A DNA stretch of 64,000 nucleotides from Gigaspora rosea. Lineage: Eukaryota; Glomeromycota; Glomeromycetes; Diversisporales; Gigasporaceae. A program made the translations under genes and the position numbers. This document shows, in pieces, positions 47,285 to 58,082 of this stretch. The notes beneath the pieces are model-generated. The model had not been told where the DNA came from, searched no databases, and saw only the letters and a list, made by a program, of their open reading frames with translations. How positions within the stretch are numbered: position 1 is the stretch's first letter; every line of letters starts with the position of its first letter. The stretch spans positions 22,325 through 86,324 of the forward strand of contig QKWP01000198.1 of the NCBI GenBank assembly GCA_003550325.1. Direction: 5' to 3'.

Positions 47285-49982
47285 TGTTCATCCCCTGTAA
47301 TTTTGACCAATCAAAATTTGGGAACAGGTGTAACATGATAGTCAAAACATAAAAAAAATTATACGTAAAATTAAAGCTAAGAAAACTATAGTGTTAGGTT
47401 AGATAAATATAGTGCATATTAGTAAACTTTCACGAGAGCAGTAGATAGTTTCCTAAAAAGTGAAGCAGTGAGGACTTTTGTTTCTGATGATTTCTCAGAT
47501 TGATTTTACACAAGTATTTATACATCGTAGTACTGTAAAACCAGAATTTTTCGGGTCTAAGCAAACTTAAAAAAAAAATAACAATCGATACAATACTTTA
47601 TTAACAAAAGAACTTCCTAGCAAATGTCTCTTTGCTAAATCATGGTAAATCACACCAAATTACACAATAAAAGGTAGATATACTAAGAGTTGAAGTATTG
47701 TCTACCATATAGGAGAAAGCAATAAAAATATATTGTATTGCTTAATTTATAAACTTTTAATATCATTTTTTTAGTTTTTTTCGTCTTTTTTTTTGTTATC
47801 CTTGTTTTTTTTCATTTATAACTTTATGTAAATTGTTTTTGAAAGTTATATGCTATAAGACGTTTGATTTATTTTATATATGTAAAAGCATAGTTTTGTT
47901 AATTATATATGAAGTATAAACTAGGCTAATGTGTAGCATTGTAGGGCCAGAGCCAAAATTTTTAAAATTTTAAATACTATTATACTGTATATAGTATTTA
48001 TAAAATTTTATTTAAAAAATTTATTTTTAAAATTAAATCGTATTAAATACTATTTATAAATTTTATAATTAATAATTACAATTCAATTGGCTCAAAAAGA
48101 CAGAAAATTGATCGATTTTTAGTCATAGGTGCATGAAAAGATATTGTTGGTTCGTTGGTTCTATGATTTCGCCTTTCCCATAATTATTTTTTACTTTTTT
48201 TTAGAGTTTATTAAATTAGCTCAACACGAATGTCATCTTTAACTGGAACTTCAATGCACCAAACTAAAAAAGATTTAGAAAAAAGATAAAAGAATTAAAA
48301 GGATTAAAACATTTGAAGAAAAAACTATCTTGGTCATTTACTTTAATAGCAAAAAAAGAATGTTTTAGAACTTTTACAAAAACACAAAAATACTTTTGAA
48401 TATGTCATGTAATTTTTTTTGATTAGTCTCATTCAACAACTCTTATCTTGGCAAATAAGCATACATAAAATGGTCCAGCTGAAGAAGAAAAGTTGGGTAG
48501 TGAAAAAGAAAATGATTTAAACTATTTAATTTACTTAAAGATTTTAAAGGTTGAACTTAATTTGGTTTTAATTGATATAAATCGGGATTCTTAATTATTT
48601 TATTAAAATATAGAATTTTTTAATTTTAAAAAATATAATTTTACATTTTTTTTTGTTTAATGTGTATCTAAATATAAAGAACTTCTATTATAATAATCCA
48701 TCATGATTTGCAATACAGTCAACTATACTATAACATCCTTTGTCAATACTGCAATGATGAAGGTTCTAGTTCAACCCTTTTGATCCTTGAGATTTTAAAG
48801 AACCATTTATTTAAAAAATTAATTTGTCAGTAATAGTTCTATTTCATCTAAATTTTAAAAAGTAGAGGTTTTAAAGTTATCAAACTATACTTACAAATAG
48901 CTATACTAATTTAGCCTGTAACTACTCATTATTTTAAAACATCTGCAACATCTTATGGCAAGACCAAACGAGCCTAAAATAGGAATTTAGAAAAAAAAGA
49001 ATTAGTAGTTTAATGAATATATTTTTTTAAATAATAAAGAATTGGAATTAGAGCGTAGTGTGAGATCCAAGTTTGGATCTTTTTAAAGTGGCATGTTACA
49101 AGAGATCATTGCATTACATACCAGAACACAAACAAAAAACTCTGGCTAACTCAATCTGTACCCAGAAATAGTGTTTGAGAGTTTAAAGTGTTACGGGGTT
49201 AGATTAAAAAATGAGCAAATATAAAGAAAGTACTTAAAAAGAAATGAAGTTTAATGGTTCAATATAGTGCACAAACATAATTAATAATAAAACAGGTTTT
49301 AATAACAAAGCAGGTTTTATCATTCTACTGCTTTAGAGGGTAATTCTACAATACAATAGGTTTGTTTTTTTTTTTGAATTTTTGATTACACAATATGCAT
49401 GTGAACAGACAAAAAATTTCAAAGTTGCACTTTTGATAAAATTCTATAAGATATACAAAGATGTATCAGAAAAGATACGTTTTCTAACTGACCATCACGA
49501 CTAGAGCTGCAAACATTTAGAAGGTCCAAGGTAGTACGTCACTCTTCATGTCATATAAAATTTATATATAATCATATTAAACGTCACGTCACATACGTCA
49601 CGTTAAACGTCATAGTAAATGTTCATTGACATTCTAATGTCTGCAGCTCTAGTCACGATGCTCCAGCCAAAAATAGGAATAAAGGACGTGTAACTTGTCA
49701 TAAGAAACTTTTTAATAAAGCTCTTGTGTTTATATAAGCTAGATTTTAACCTGGGTGAATAAGTTACGAAAGAAATTGTAACATGTTTAATGATTATATA
49801 TCTATTTTCATTGAAAGTGTATCACGTGGATAAAAACTGTTTTATGATTGGTCAACTACCTCATGATCAGACCCGTGCATTTCCGAAAAATACGAAAGTC
49901 CTCCCTGCTAAAAAGTGAGTTTGCATATTTACGTTACACCTGATCTTAAAATTCGATTGGTTAAACTTACAAGGGATGAACA
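47285..49982. mobile_element. 2.7-kb element with ~48-bp imperfect inverted ends
   Basis: The left end (47285-47335) reads TTGTTCATCCCCTGTAA, then GACCAATCAAAATTT and CAGGTGTAACATGA. The right end (49931-49982), read on the minus strand, gives TGTTCATCCCTTGTAAG, then AACCAATCGAATTTT and CAGGTGTAACGTAA. The interior is AT-rich with only short broken frames, so any transposase has decayed or the element was never autonomous. It hosts a smaller MITE at 49501-49652. Confidence 0.6.
49501..49652. mobile_element. 152-bp MITE with CTAGAGCTGCA ends
   Basis: Inverted ends CTAGAGCTGCAAACATT / AATGTCTGCAGCTCTAG, flanked by TCACGA on both sides (49495-49500 and 49653-49658). The interior has ACGTCAC repeats. 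A partial relative (GCTGCAGACATTTAAGG) is at 61605. Confidence 0.75.
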
Positions 49983-50364
49983 TACCTTTAAAGTTACGCG
50001 AAATAATTTGGATACCATATATCAGATATGTCTATTTACCGTATCCATCAGAATCTAAGTTCGATCATAATTTACATTAGAACTTTTACGGAGTTTATTT
50101 TAGCAATGCAACTTTAGTGTCATAACGTGTTTGGTTCGTTGAGAAACATTCATCTACCAATCACAATCTACTCATGTGATCTATGCCTTTCTTTATTTAA
50201 TTGTGTATTATGCGATTCGCATAACCCTTGACACACAGTCATGGGCGTTTGTTAGAAAAAAGAATAGACTGTTTTGTAATAATCAAAAACTTATACGTGA
50301 ATTATCATCACAAGAAATCGATCAAAAAGTTTTGATCAAAGATTAGCTTTAGCCACTTCCTTCA

Positions 50365-51790
50365 TTATTCATTAGGATCACTAGGTTTGTAACGTGTAGG
50401 ATTAATTGGTAAGAACGCAGCAGCGACATTTCGACCCTCCTCGGCCAAAATATTAAATGTTGACACCGCGTTATCCTAATCAAGAAATGTTATTTGGTTG
50501 AATACTTTCACTACTCGTATATAGTCAACATTCTCTATGCAGCGGCTGAAGCTGAGATTGGGGACTCTATTTTAATCTATAATAGCTACTAAAATTCACT
50601 TATACTCTTTTATTAATAAAACTAACTCTAAGCCCTAAACTAACTCTAAAAAAAACTAACAAAAAGGCCCCAAGACCTCAGCTTCAGCGCCACACCTATA
50701 ATAAAGCTTTACTATACTTTCTAAGGAAGTTTGTTATAAAGAGTTAATTATATGAGGGAGGGAGAGTCAATAGAAAAAGGACAAATTTTTTCTAAATAAA
50801 AGTTTTTCAAACTTTAAGATAGAATATCTCAACTATTAAACTAAATTTCATAAAAGTTATAGAATTAAAATTGTCTCATTTCTATTGGCGCCACTCATAT
50901 TAGAAATCAAGCAAATTTTTTATAATAAAGATTTTCTATAACTTGAACAAGAATAACTTAACAGAAACCAATAAAATTTTTTTAAATAATTTTTACAAAC
51001 TTGTATAATTAATTTAAAAAAATTTTGATAAATATGGTTAAATTTCTGTTGTTATCCTTGTTTAAAATTTTTAAATAAAAACATTAAAAAATATTTGCTT
51101 GGCTTCTGCTGACTCAACCTCATATATAGATACATGAACGTACCGTATCTGAGTATTCTATTTGTAGTCCTAATTTATGAATATAATCTCGTATTTTTAA
51201 GGGGATTGGAACAGACATTTTGCCTGTTCCAAAAATTAAAAGTTCTAAAATTTCATAAGATCATTAATAATATTTAATGATCGAACGATTCATTTTGAAA
51301 TCATAGATCATAATAAGTTATTACCAGGTTTTGGAGTGATAATTTCAAAAATTTTCAAAAAATCTTTATTCCATTCATCAAATACACCATCTATCCTATT
51401 TTTGTCTTGTCCAAAACTACCTTGAGGAACATTCCATAAAAATAGAGATCCGTTGATTAAGATCACAGGTCCTCTTACTCTTAAATCGTTTGAAGTAATA
51501 AACCCGTATTTTGTTACTTTATGAATCATGGTCCACGAACGTATTAAAGAATCATCAAACATATTACGAAAGGCAGCCTCTGTCGGAGTGGGTACGATGG
51601 TATCAGATTTAGGAGGCAACTGAAAGTTTTCATTTAACTGTCGCGGTTTTTGATTCTTGATTAAAGGCGTTGAGTGAAAAGTTGCAGACTTATGCATCTT
51701 TAAACAAGAAGAGAAAATATAATGAAAAGTTTTGTCGCGCGGGTATACATCAGATATCTTGAGAAACGCCAATCTGAATAATGGTTGCAT
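50365..51790 (-). CDS. NDUFAF3: NDUFAF3/Mth938-family protein (complex I assembly), 3 exons, 225 aa
   Basis: Likely an assembly factor for mitochondrial respiratory complex I. Exons on the minus strand: 51325-51790, 51144-51244, 50365-50475. The total is 678 nt, in frame. The N-terminus (MQPLFRLAFLKISDVYPRDK, basic/aliphatic, few acids) fits a mitochondrial presequence. The Mth938 domain has YGFITSNDLRVRGPVILING, FLWNVPQ, ELLIFGTGKMSVPIPLKIRD, LGLQIEYSDT and, in the last exon, DNAVSTFNILAEEGRNVAAA, all typical. The last exon is separated by a 668-nt intron holding a MITE. Reading only to the first stop would give a truncated 160-residue protein. Family name is from motif pattern; complex I role is by homology. 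Confidence 0.88.
50542..50691. mobile_element. 150-bp MITE inside NDUFAF3 intron 2
   Basis: Inverted ends GCGGCTGAAGCTGAG / CTCAGCTTCAGCGCC. Shares TTCTCTATG..GCGGCT..TGCTGAG-type ends and the CTAACTCTAAAAAAAA / GAGTCT..TTTAAATCTATAATA interior with the copy at 60600-60810. Confidence 0.75.
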
Positions 51791-51933
51791 TTTTTAAAAA
51801 AATTATTTGGTTAAACTTTTAAGTTACATTTATCATTCAAAGTGTGCGATATTATCACCATTGATATGCAGAAATATGTCGTGTTACCTAATTGTGAATT
51901 TTTATTCAGTTATTACATGGTTGGTTCGCTTTA

Positions 51934-52124
51934 TACAAGTCACTCTCGTTATCCGTTCCATTAATAAAAATTTTTAAAAATTTCATTATTTCGAGAGTTT
52001 TATTAGTAAATTCACTATATCGAGAGAATTTTATATAAACTGGCTTTGAGCTTAACTTCACTATATCGAGATTTTAACTAGACTTCACTATATCGAGAGT
52101 TCACTATAACGAGAGTGACTTGTA
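51934..52124. mobile_element. Tc1/mariner-type MITE, 19-bp perfect ends, TA target
   Basis: TACAAGTCACTCTCGTTAT (51934-51952) and ATAACGAGAGTGACTTGTA (52106-52124) are exact inverse complements ending in TA, the Tc1/mariner target dinucleotide. The interior repeats TTCACTATATCGAGA, also in inverse form. It lies about 145 bp upstream of the NDUFAF3 start codon. Confidence 0.85.
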
Positions 52125-52139
52125 TTATGGTTCATACCC

Positions 52140-53280
52140 CCTATTAAAAATAAAGATTTTAAAACTTTGAGCGAAGATATCTCGACAACTATCTGACCAA
52201 ATTCAATGAACTTTTTTTTTATTTGAATTCTATAAATTTATAGAATTAAAATAAAAAAAGTTCACCGAATTTAATTAGGTAGTTATCGAGAAAACTTCGC
52301 TCAAAGTTAGAGAAAATCAAAACGTCTATCAAAATAAAAGCTGCGTCAAAGTTTTTTAAAACTTTTGAGTAAAGATATCTTGACAACATCCGACCAAATT
52401 CGATGAACTTTTTTATTTGAATTCTATAAATTTATAGAATTAAAATAAAAAAAATTCATCGAATTTGGTCAGATGGTTGTCAAGATATCTGCTCAAAAGT
52501 TTTAAAAAACTTTGGTGCAACTTTTATTTTGATAGACGTTTTGATTTTTCTCTAACTTTGAGTGAAGATTTCTCGATAACTACCTAATTAAATTCGGTGA
52601 ACTTTTTTTTTTATTTTAATTCTATAAATTTATAGAATTCAAATAAAAAAAAAGTTCATTGAATTTGGTCAGATAGTTGTCGAGATATCTTCGCTCAAAG
52701 TTAGAAAATGTCTATCAAAATAAAGGCTGCGCCAAAGTTTTTTTAAACTTTGGGCGAAGATATCTTGACAACAATCTGATGAATTTTTTTTTATTTTAGT
52801 TCTATAAATTCATAGAATTCTAATAAAAAAAATTCATTGAATTTGTCAGATAGTTATCAAGGTATTTTCATTCAAGTTTAAAAAAACTTTGGCACAGCTT
52901 TTATTTTGATAGACGTTTTGATTTTTCTCTAACTATGAGCGAAGAGTTCTCGATAACTACCTAATTAAATTTGGTGAACTTTTTTTTTATTTTAATTCTA
53001 TGAATTTATAGAATTAAAATAAAAAAAAAGTTCATTGAATTTGGTCAGAGAAAAATCAAAACGTCTATCAAAATAAAAGCTGCGCCAAAGCTTTTTAAAA
53101 CTTTGAGCGAAGATATCTTGACAACCATCTGACCAAATTCGATAAATTTTTTTTTATTTTAATTCTATAAATTCATAGAATTCAAATAAAAAAAATTCAT
53201 CGAATTTGGTCAGATGGTTGTCAAGATATCTTCGCTCAAAGTTTTAAAAAAACTTTGGCTTTTTTTGATAGACATTTTGT
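52140..53280. repeat. Array of six hairpins in alternating orientation
   Basis: Six near-palindromes are centred on AATTCTATAAATTTATAGAATT-type cores at about 52225, 52423, 52618, 52799, 52996 and 53161. Each arm carries CAAATTCGATGAA and CTTTGAGCGAAGATATCTTG. The linkers (AAAACGTCTATCAAAATAAA) flip orientation from one to the next, so neighbouring units are mutual inverted repeats. Strong cruciform potential, non-coding. Confidence 0.9.
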
Positions 53281-53315
53281 CGGTATTAATGACAAAAATC
53301 CTATAAGTATATATT

Positions 53316-53399
53316 ATAACGGTAAATTTGTTCAACCGGCAAATGAACACGTGCGCGAAGCGGCACGTGCCAGCCAATCATTTGCCAATTTACCGTTAT
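53316..53399. mobile_element. 84-bp inverted-repeat MITE
   Basis: Ends ATAACGGTAAATT / AATTTACCGTTAT around a GC-richer core (CACGTGCGCGAAGCGGCACG). Non-coding. Confidence 0.65.
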
Positions 53400-54741
53400 T
53401 CAAATAATGGGATCATGATTGGTAGGGTGTTGTCGGCTGAGTTTTAATTCAAGTAAACATGATTATTTCGTAACACATGCGATGATATGACGCGTTTCGT
53501 GTAACAATTAATTGCGATCTCAAAAGACGATCTACAAAATTAGCCAATCACAGTAAAATAACCCACTATACTGAGTTTACCTAATATTTTAGCGGGTAGC
53601 GAAACCTGTGGAACTCATACAGGAGGGTTAACAAAATTCCAGGTCGGTATACGTCGGGGCGCATCGGAATCATTCAGCTGGATCGGAATGTCACCAGCTG
53701 ATAATTAAACGTCGACCTTGATCCGGCGCATCCCTTCCTGTAAAAAACCAAGCCCAAGTTTATCACATCCTATTCCGGACCCTCCGGACCCTACTTGGAT
53801 CATCAAGAATGACGATGGCCATGCCAGTCTAGATACGAGTAAGTGGCGAGAATTGCATGATTGGTGAGATACACGAAAATCAGCCAAACTGGCTAAGAAA
53901 ATGTATTACATTCTTTTTCTTGTACGAATTATCAAGCACTCTTAATATGGTGATACAAATTTAAAGAATTGTCGTTTAGCCATACAAAATTAATTAATTG
54001 ATTTTCATAACGATAACCCCCAAAATTTGAAAACTTTGAAATTTTGTTTTAGTAAACCGGGTGAATTTTTTTTTAAAAAATTAGAACATTATTATATAAG
54101 TTATACAGTACAGTATATATAAAAAAAGCTTGTCGTTCTGAAATTTCATGATATGGAAACCAAAAAAAAAAAAATTAACTTCGTATGGCCTTATATTGTG
54201 CCAAGGTCACGAGTTTCAACAAAGTTGATTACCAATTTCTTGGCCTTATTGAGCATAAAAAATAGTATACATATTGTTTTTTTTTGATCAACATAGAGGA
54301 AAACCGATGCTTGTGATAGGTTCATTAAAAAATTTATTACCAATTTTTGAGTCATAATAATAATAGAATATAATTAGTATCACCTAAATATATAATAATA
54401 TTTGGTTTGTTGATGACATTATTACGTATGCAACTTTTCATAACTTCTTTAGGGAGTTTCGAAAATTATGATAAATTTATTAAATTAAATTTTTTTCAAC
54501 GTGTTTGAACTACTTTTTTGGTAAGAAGTCCAAATTCGTGTACCAATCTCATCGAAGTTATTATTTCTTATATGTTCATGTATTACTGCATAATTAGTAT
54601 GGCGAATTTTTGAGTACAAGTATCATCCCAATTTTATCATGAATAAGTTTTTAAATTATTACCACGATAATAAATCGTGGCCATTCCTATGCTCCAATTC
54701 TACCTTCAACGGTGAATACACCATTACCTTCCCTTCCCGCA
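53400..54741. other. Upstream region of the Kelch gene, with a possible exon
   Basis: A GC-richer block at 53600-53880 holds an open frame (53712-53875, plus) reading TSTLIRRIPSCKKPSPSLSH, then PIPDPPDPTWIIKNDDGHAS and LDTS, with a good donor (ACGA|GTAAGT, 53837). It has no ATG. It could be a 5' exon of the Kelch gene or a relic. The rest is AT-rich. Confidence 0.3.
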
Positions 54742-57147
54742 ATGTTCTCGTTCAGCGAGCATCCTGACTGTATATCGGAGGACCGACCTGCCGCTGAACT
54801 TACTATCCCTAATATCCCCAATGCGGAAGGAGGGTTGGGAAATCTTAAATTCTTTCATTATTCCTCCCAACCTTCCCGGTCAACGGAAATTTTTAAAAGA
54901 ACTCTACAAAATTTTGGTGGTATAAATGGGTTCAAGGTTAGATATCACCATAAGGTTATTGTAATTGGTTACAAAGCCTACATAATAGGTGGTCAAAGCT
55001 CTTTAGATACCGTAGACTCTGACATAACAAGTTTGCTTGTTATGGATTATTCAACGTTGGCCGTTAACGAACAGAATCCAAAGTTATCCGTGACTGGTCA
55101 CGAAGCAGTTCCAATAAGTGACTCAAAATTTCTGATATTGTTCGGTACAGAAACATTTACGCCTTTAAAGTTTGCGGATCCCGTTCAACAAGTTGACATA
55201 CAAACAGGTGTTGTAAATACTCTTAATATAAGTGGCTCGGTTTCGACTCGGTACGCTCATACTGCTACTGTGGTCGATAATAAAGTTTATGTGTTAGGCG
55301 GTATAAGTGGCAGTAATATTCTTGGTGATTTTATGTATTTGGATCTTTCATCTTCATCTTATAGTTGGAATACTATTAATAGTACATCTCCAATCGCTGG
55401 ACATTCAACATTAGCGGTTGGTAAATATTTAATATCTTGTTTCGGTTTTGACTCGAACCTTAATCTTAGAAATGATTGTAATGTTTTTGATACTTCAAGT
55501 AATATGCTTGTACCATCTAATATTTCTGGAACTATACCAGCACCTCGTTATTATTCATCTATGGTTTCTGCTGATGATAATGATAAAATTATTTATGTTT
55601 TTGGTGGATTTGACAAAGATTATTATGGATATAATGATCTTTATATTTTAGATGCATCGAATGCTCCTGATTTATTTTGGTCTTCTGTGTCTGTTAATGC
55701 AGAGGTAGATCAATCTTTAATTCCATCACCTCGGGGTGCTCATATCGCGTTTGTAAAATTAGGTTTAATGACGATTTGGGGTGGTTATTCTAATAATACA
55801 ACCAATACAACTATGACTGATGGGAACTTATATTTCTTTGACATCAAAGCTAATGTGTGGGTCAATTCTCAAAGTTTAAGTTTAAAGGATGCAAATTCTA
55901 GTTCAATAACTTCAAATTCTAATGAAAAAAAATCTATAATATTGGATATCATTATTGGGGTCGTTTGTATTGTTGTTGCTTTAATATTATTTTTTCTGAG
56001 TTTTTTCATATTACGTCGTCGTAGATTAAAAAAGAATCTTCAGGATAAATGTAAAACTTTTGATGATCCCTATTTTCGTCCTGGAGGTCAACTTGGAAGT
56101 GAACCTGATCTCACAATTTCTGGAACAGTAAAATCATTACAAAAACCATTTCCACCTACTCCTTCGTTTATACGACCACGATCAAAATATGAAAATGAGT
56201 CAATATCATTAGAACGACGTAATTCTAATAATTCCGTTGTTTCAACAAGTATGTCAATGTCTTCGGACATTCTTAAAAAGACTGATTCATTACCTTTTCC
56301 GGTCACTCAAATTACGGAACCACAACGTATGAAACGATCTCATAGGCGCACTTCTTCGGTGACATTAAGTATTGTCGATGTAGAAAATATTACTCATCAA
56401 ACACATCACAAGCCCATTAATAATAATTTCCGTTATTCATCACAAAATCCATCATTTAGTTTACGTCGATCAGTATTATCCAATACTCTTGAGTCATATT
56501 CATCAATGGATAATAACCCTGATATAAACCGCGGTTCAAGTGTTAAATCAGTTAATTCCATTCAATGGGTCGGATTTAATGGCTCATCTATTACTGATGT
56601 TCAAAATGGAAGAAAATTTTCTTTACACGTACGAAATGATTTTCATCGAAAGGGTGATGATCTTCGTGAATCAGATTTACAAGATGAATATGTAATTCAT
56701 GGTGATTATATTGATACCACAGATAGATGTAGTACAGGTCAATATTATCCTGGAAGAAACGGTGTATCTGTTATTCCAAAGCAGGAGGGCATCTCTGAAG
56801 AAGAAGAATTTTCTGAGAGATATGATTCCAATACAGCATACATGGTACAAAATAGAAATTATGATTATGGTTCCGAGCGTACTTCTAAAGAAAGTGGATC
56901 AATTGACAAGTTTAGTCGTCACTCAGCATCTTCTCAAAGTTCAATATATTCAAATGATTCTTTTATCAATAACTCTGAAGATAAAAAAAATGTCAGAAAA
57001 TCAAAAAGATCATCTAAAAGAACCAGTAAAGTGTCATTTGCTCCAACTGACGAAAAAATTGAGTTTGATGAATCAGAATCATCAAAAAGTGTTTATTTAG
57101 CCCGAATGTCTGGGCGATCGAGTCAAAGTAGCACGTCAAGCAATTAA
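54742..57147 (+). CDS. Single-pass membrane Kelch-repeat protein, 801 aa
   Basis: Kelch beta-propeller ectodomain, one membrane span and a long Ser/Thr-rich, probably disordered cytosolic tail. Blade motifs: YIIGGQSS, YVLGGISGS, FGFDSNLNLRND, YVFGGFDKDYYGYNDLYILD, IWGGYSNN. The membrane span IILDIIIGVVCIVVALILFF (about 397-420) is followed by RRRRLKK. The tail holds many Ser/Arg clusters (KRSHRRTSS, RKSKRSSKRTSK), likely phosphorylation sites. No introns downstream of the start. I start at the first in-frame ATG. The frame is open from 54655, and no signal peptide is encoded, although the topology (propeller outside) would require one, so an upstream exon is probable. Partner and pathway are unknown. 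Confidence 0.75.
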   Translation: MFSFSEHPDCISEDRPAAELTIPNIPNAEGGLGNLKFFHYSSQPSRSTEIFKRTLQNFGGINGFKVRYHHKVIVIGYKAYIIGGQSSLDTVDSDITSLLVMDYSTLAVNEQNPKLSVTGHEAVPISDSKFLILFGTETFTPLKFADPVQQVDIQTGVVNTLNISGSVSTRYAHTATVVDNKVYVLGGISGSNILGDFMYLDLSSSSYSWNTINSTSPIAGHSTLAVGKYLISCFGFDSNLNLRNDCNVFDTSSNMLVPSNISGTIPAPRYYSSMVSADDNDKIIYVFGGFDKDYYGYNDLYILDASNAPDLFWSSVSVNAEVDQSLIPSPRGAHIAFVKLGLMTIWGGYSNNTTNTTMTDGNLYFFDIKANVWVNSQSLSLKDANSSSITSNSNEKKSIILDIIIGVVCIVVALILFFLSFFILRRRRLKKNLQDKCKTFDDPYFRPGGQLGSEPDLTISGTVKSLQKPFPPTPSFIRPRSKYENESISLERRNSNNSVVSTSMSMSSDILKKTDSLPFPVTQITEPQRMKRSHRRTSSVTLSIVDVENITHQTHHKPINNNFRYSSQNPSFSLRRSVLSNTLESYSSMDNNPDINRGSSVKSVNSIQWVGFNGSSITDVQNGRKFSLHVRNDFHRKGDDLRESDLQDEYVIHGDYIDTTDRCSTGQYYPGRNGVSVIPKQEGISEEEEFSERYDSNTAYMVQNRNYDYGSERTSKESGSIDKFSRHSASSQSSIYSNDSFINNSEDKKNVRKSKRSSKRTSKVSFAPTDEKIEFDESESSKSVYLARMSGRSSQSSTSSN

Positions 57148-58082
57148 TAATTATCAATTCTTGTTCGTAAATCCTTCCGCAACAACTTTATAACTAAAAA
57201 AAAAAAATCCTTTACATTTAAAAAGAAAAACCCATCTTGTAATATTTCCTTTTTTTTTTTTTTGTTTCTTTTTTTTTTTTTTTGTTATTACAATATTCTT
57301 GTATTCACCCTTACTCCATCTTCTTTTGTTTGTATTCTTTTTATTTGTCACTCTTTTCCTGTTTCCAATTCCATTTAACAACTTTCGTACATATTCTAAT
57401 TGGAGCCGTGTAGATAATAAATATTTTCATTCCAATTTATCATCATTTCCGACTCCTCTTGTTTTCATTATTCGCCAATTTATTTCTTATTATAAAATTC
57501 GTTTCTCGAAATTTTCTTTAATAACAATTATTGAGTTCCTTGAATTTAAGACGTTTTTTTTTTTCAGAATGATCTTATTTGATCTAAAATTATAACCTAG
57601 TAGAGACCTTTTTAGCATAATATTTTTGGCTCATGATGCATTTCTTTTATAATAGATATTGTATCAGTAGAAAGGTTTTTCCTTTGGTTTATTCTTTCAG
57701 AATGTTTCTTGTTTTCAATTGATCATAGAAACGAGAATTTAAACAAATCAATAATGTTATCTTTGTTTATCGATTTGCGTATAACAAAAATCGGGAACTT
57801 GAAAGAAAAAAAAAAAATCTGTTTATATATTTGTATCTTTATTTTTTTTTAAAAAAAAAAAATAAAAAATAAAAATAAAAATAAAAAATAAAAACAAATT
57901 TTTTTAACCTTGTGTGAAATTGTTATTATTAAGTATTTAAGACTTATGACAAAAGAGAAAAATTACCGCATTTCTGTTTATCAGTTTATCTAGTGTTTAT
58001 TTAATTTTAATCGATCTCACATATTTACGTATTACTAATTACACGTTGAATAAATAGAAATCTATATTTTTTTGATATAATT
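57148..58082. other. Convergent 3' region between Kelch and TrhO-like genes
   Basis: T- and A-runs (57187-57290, 57808-57905) and no coding signal. The two genes converge here. The region presumably holds both 3' UTRs. Confidence 0.5.

Noticed and set aside
53705..53887. 60-codon minus-strand ORF
   Set aside because: Antisense to a more exon-like plus-strand frame with a good donor. Probably a shadow.
54712..54741. GTG as start of the Kelch protein
   Set aside because: Fungal nuclear genes rarely start at GTG. The first in-frame ATG at 54742, or an upstream spliced exon, is more likely.
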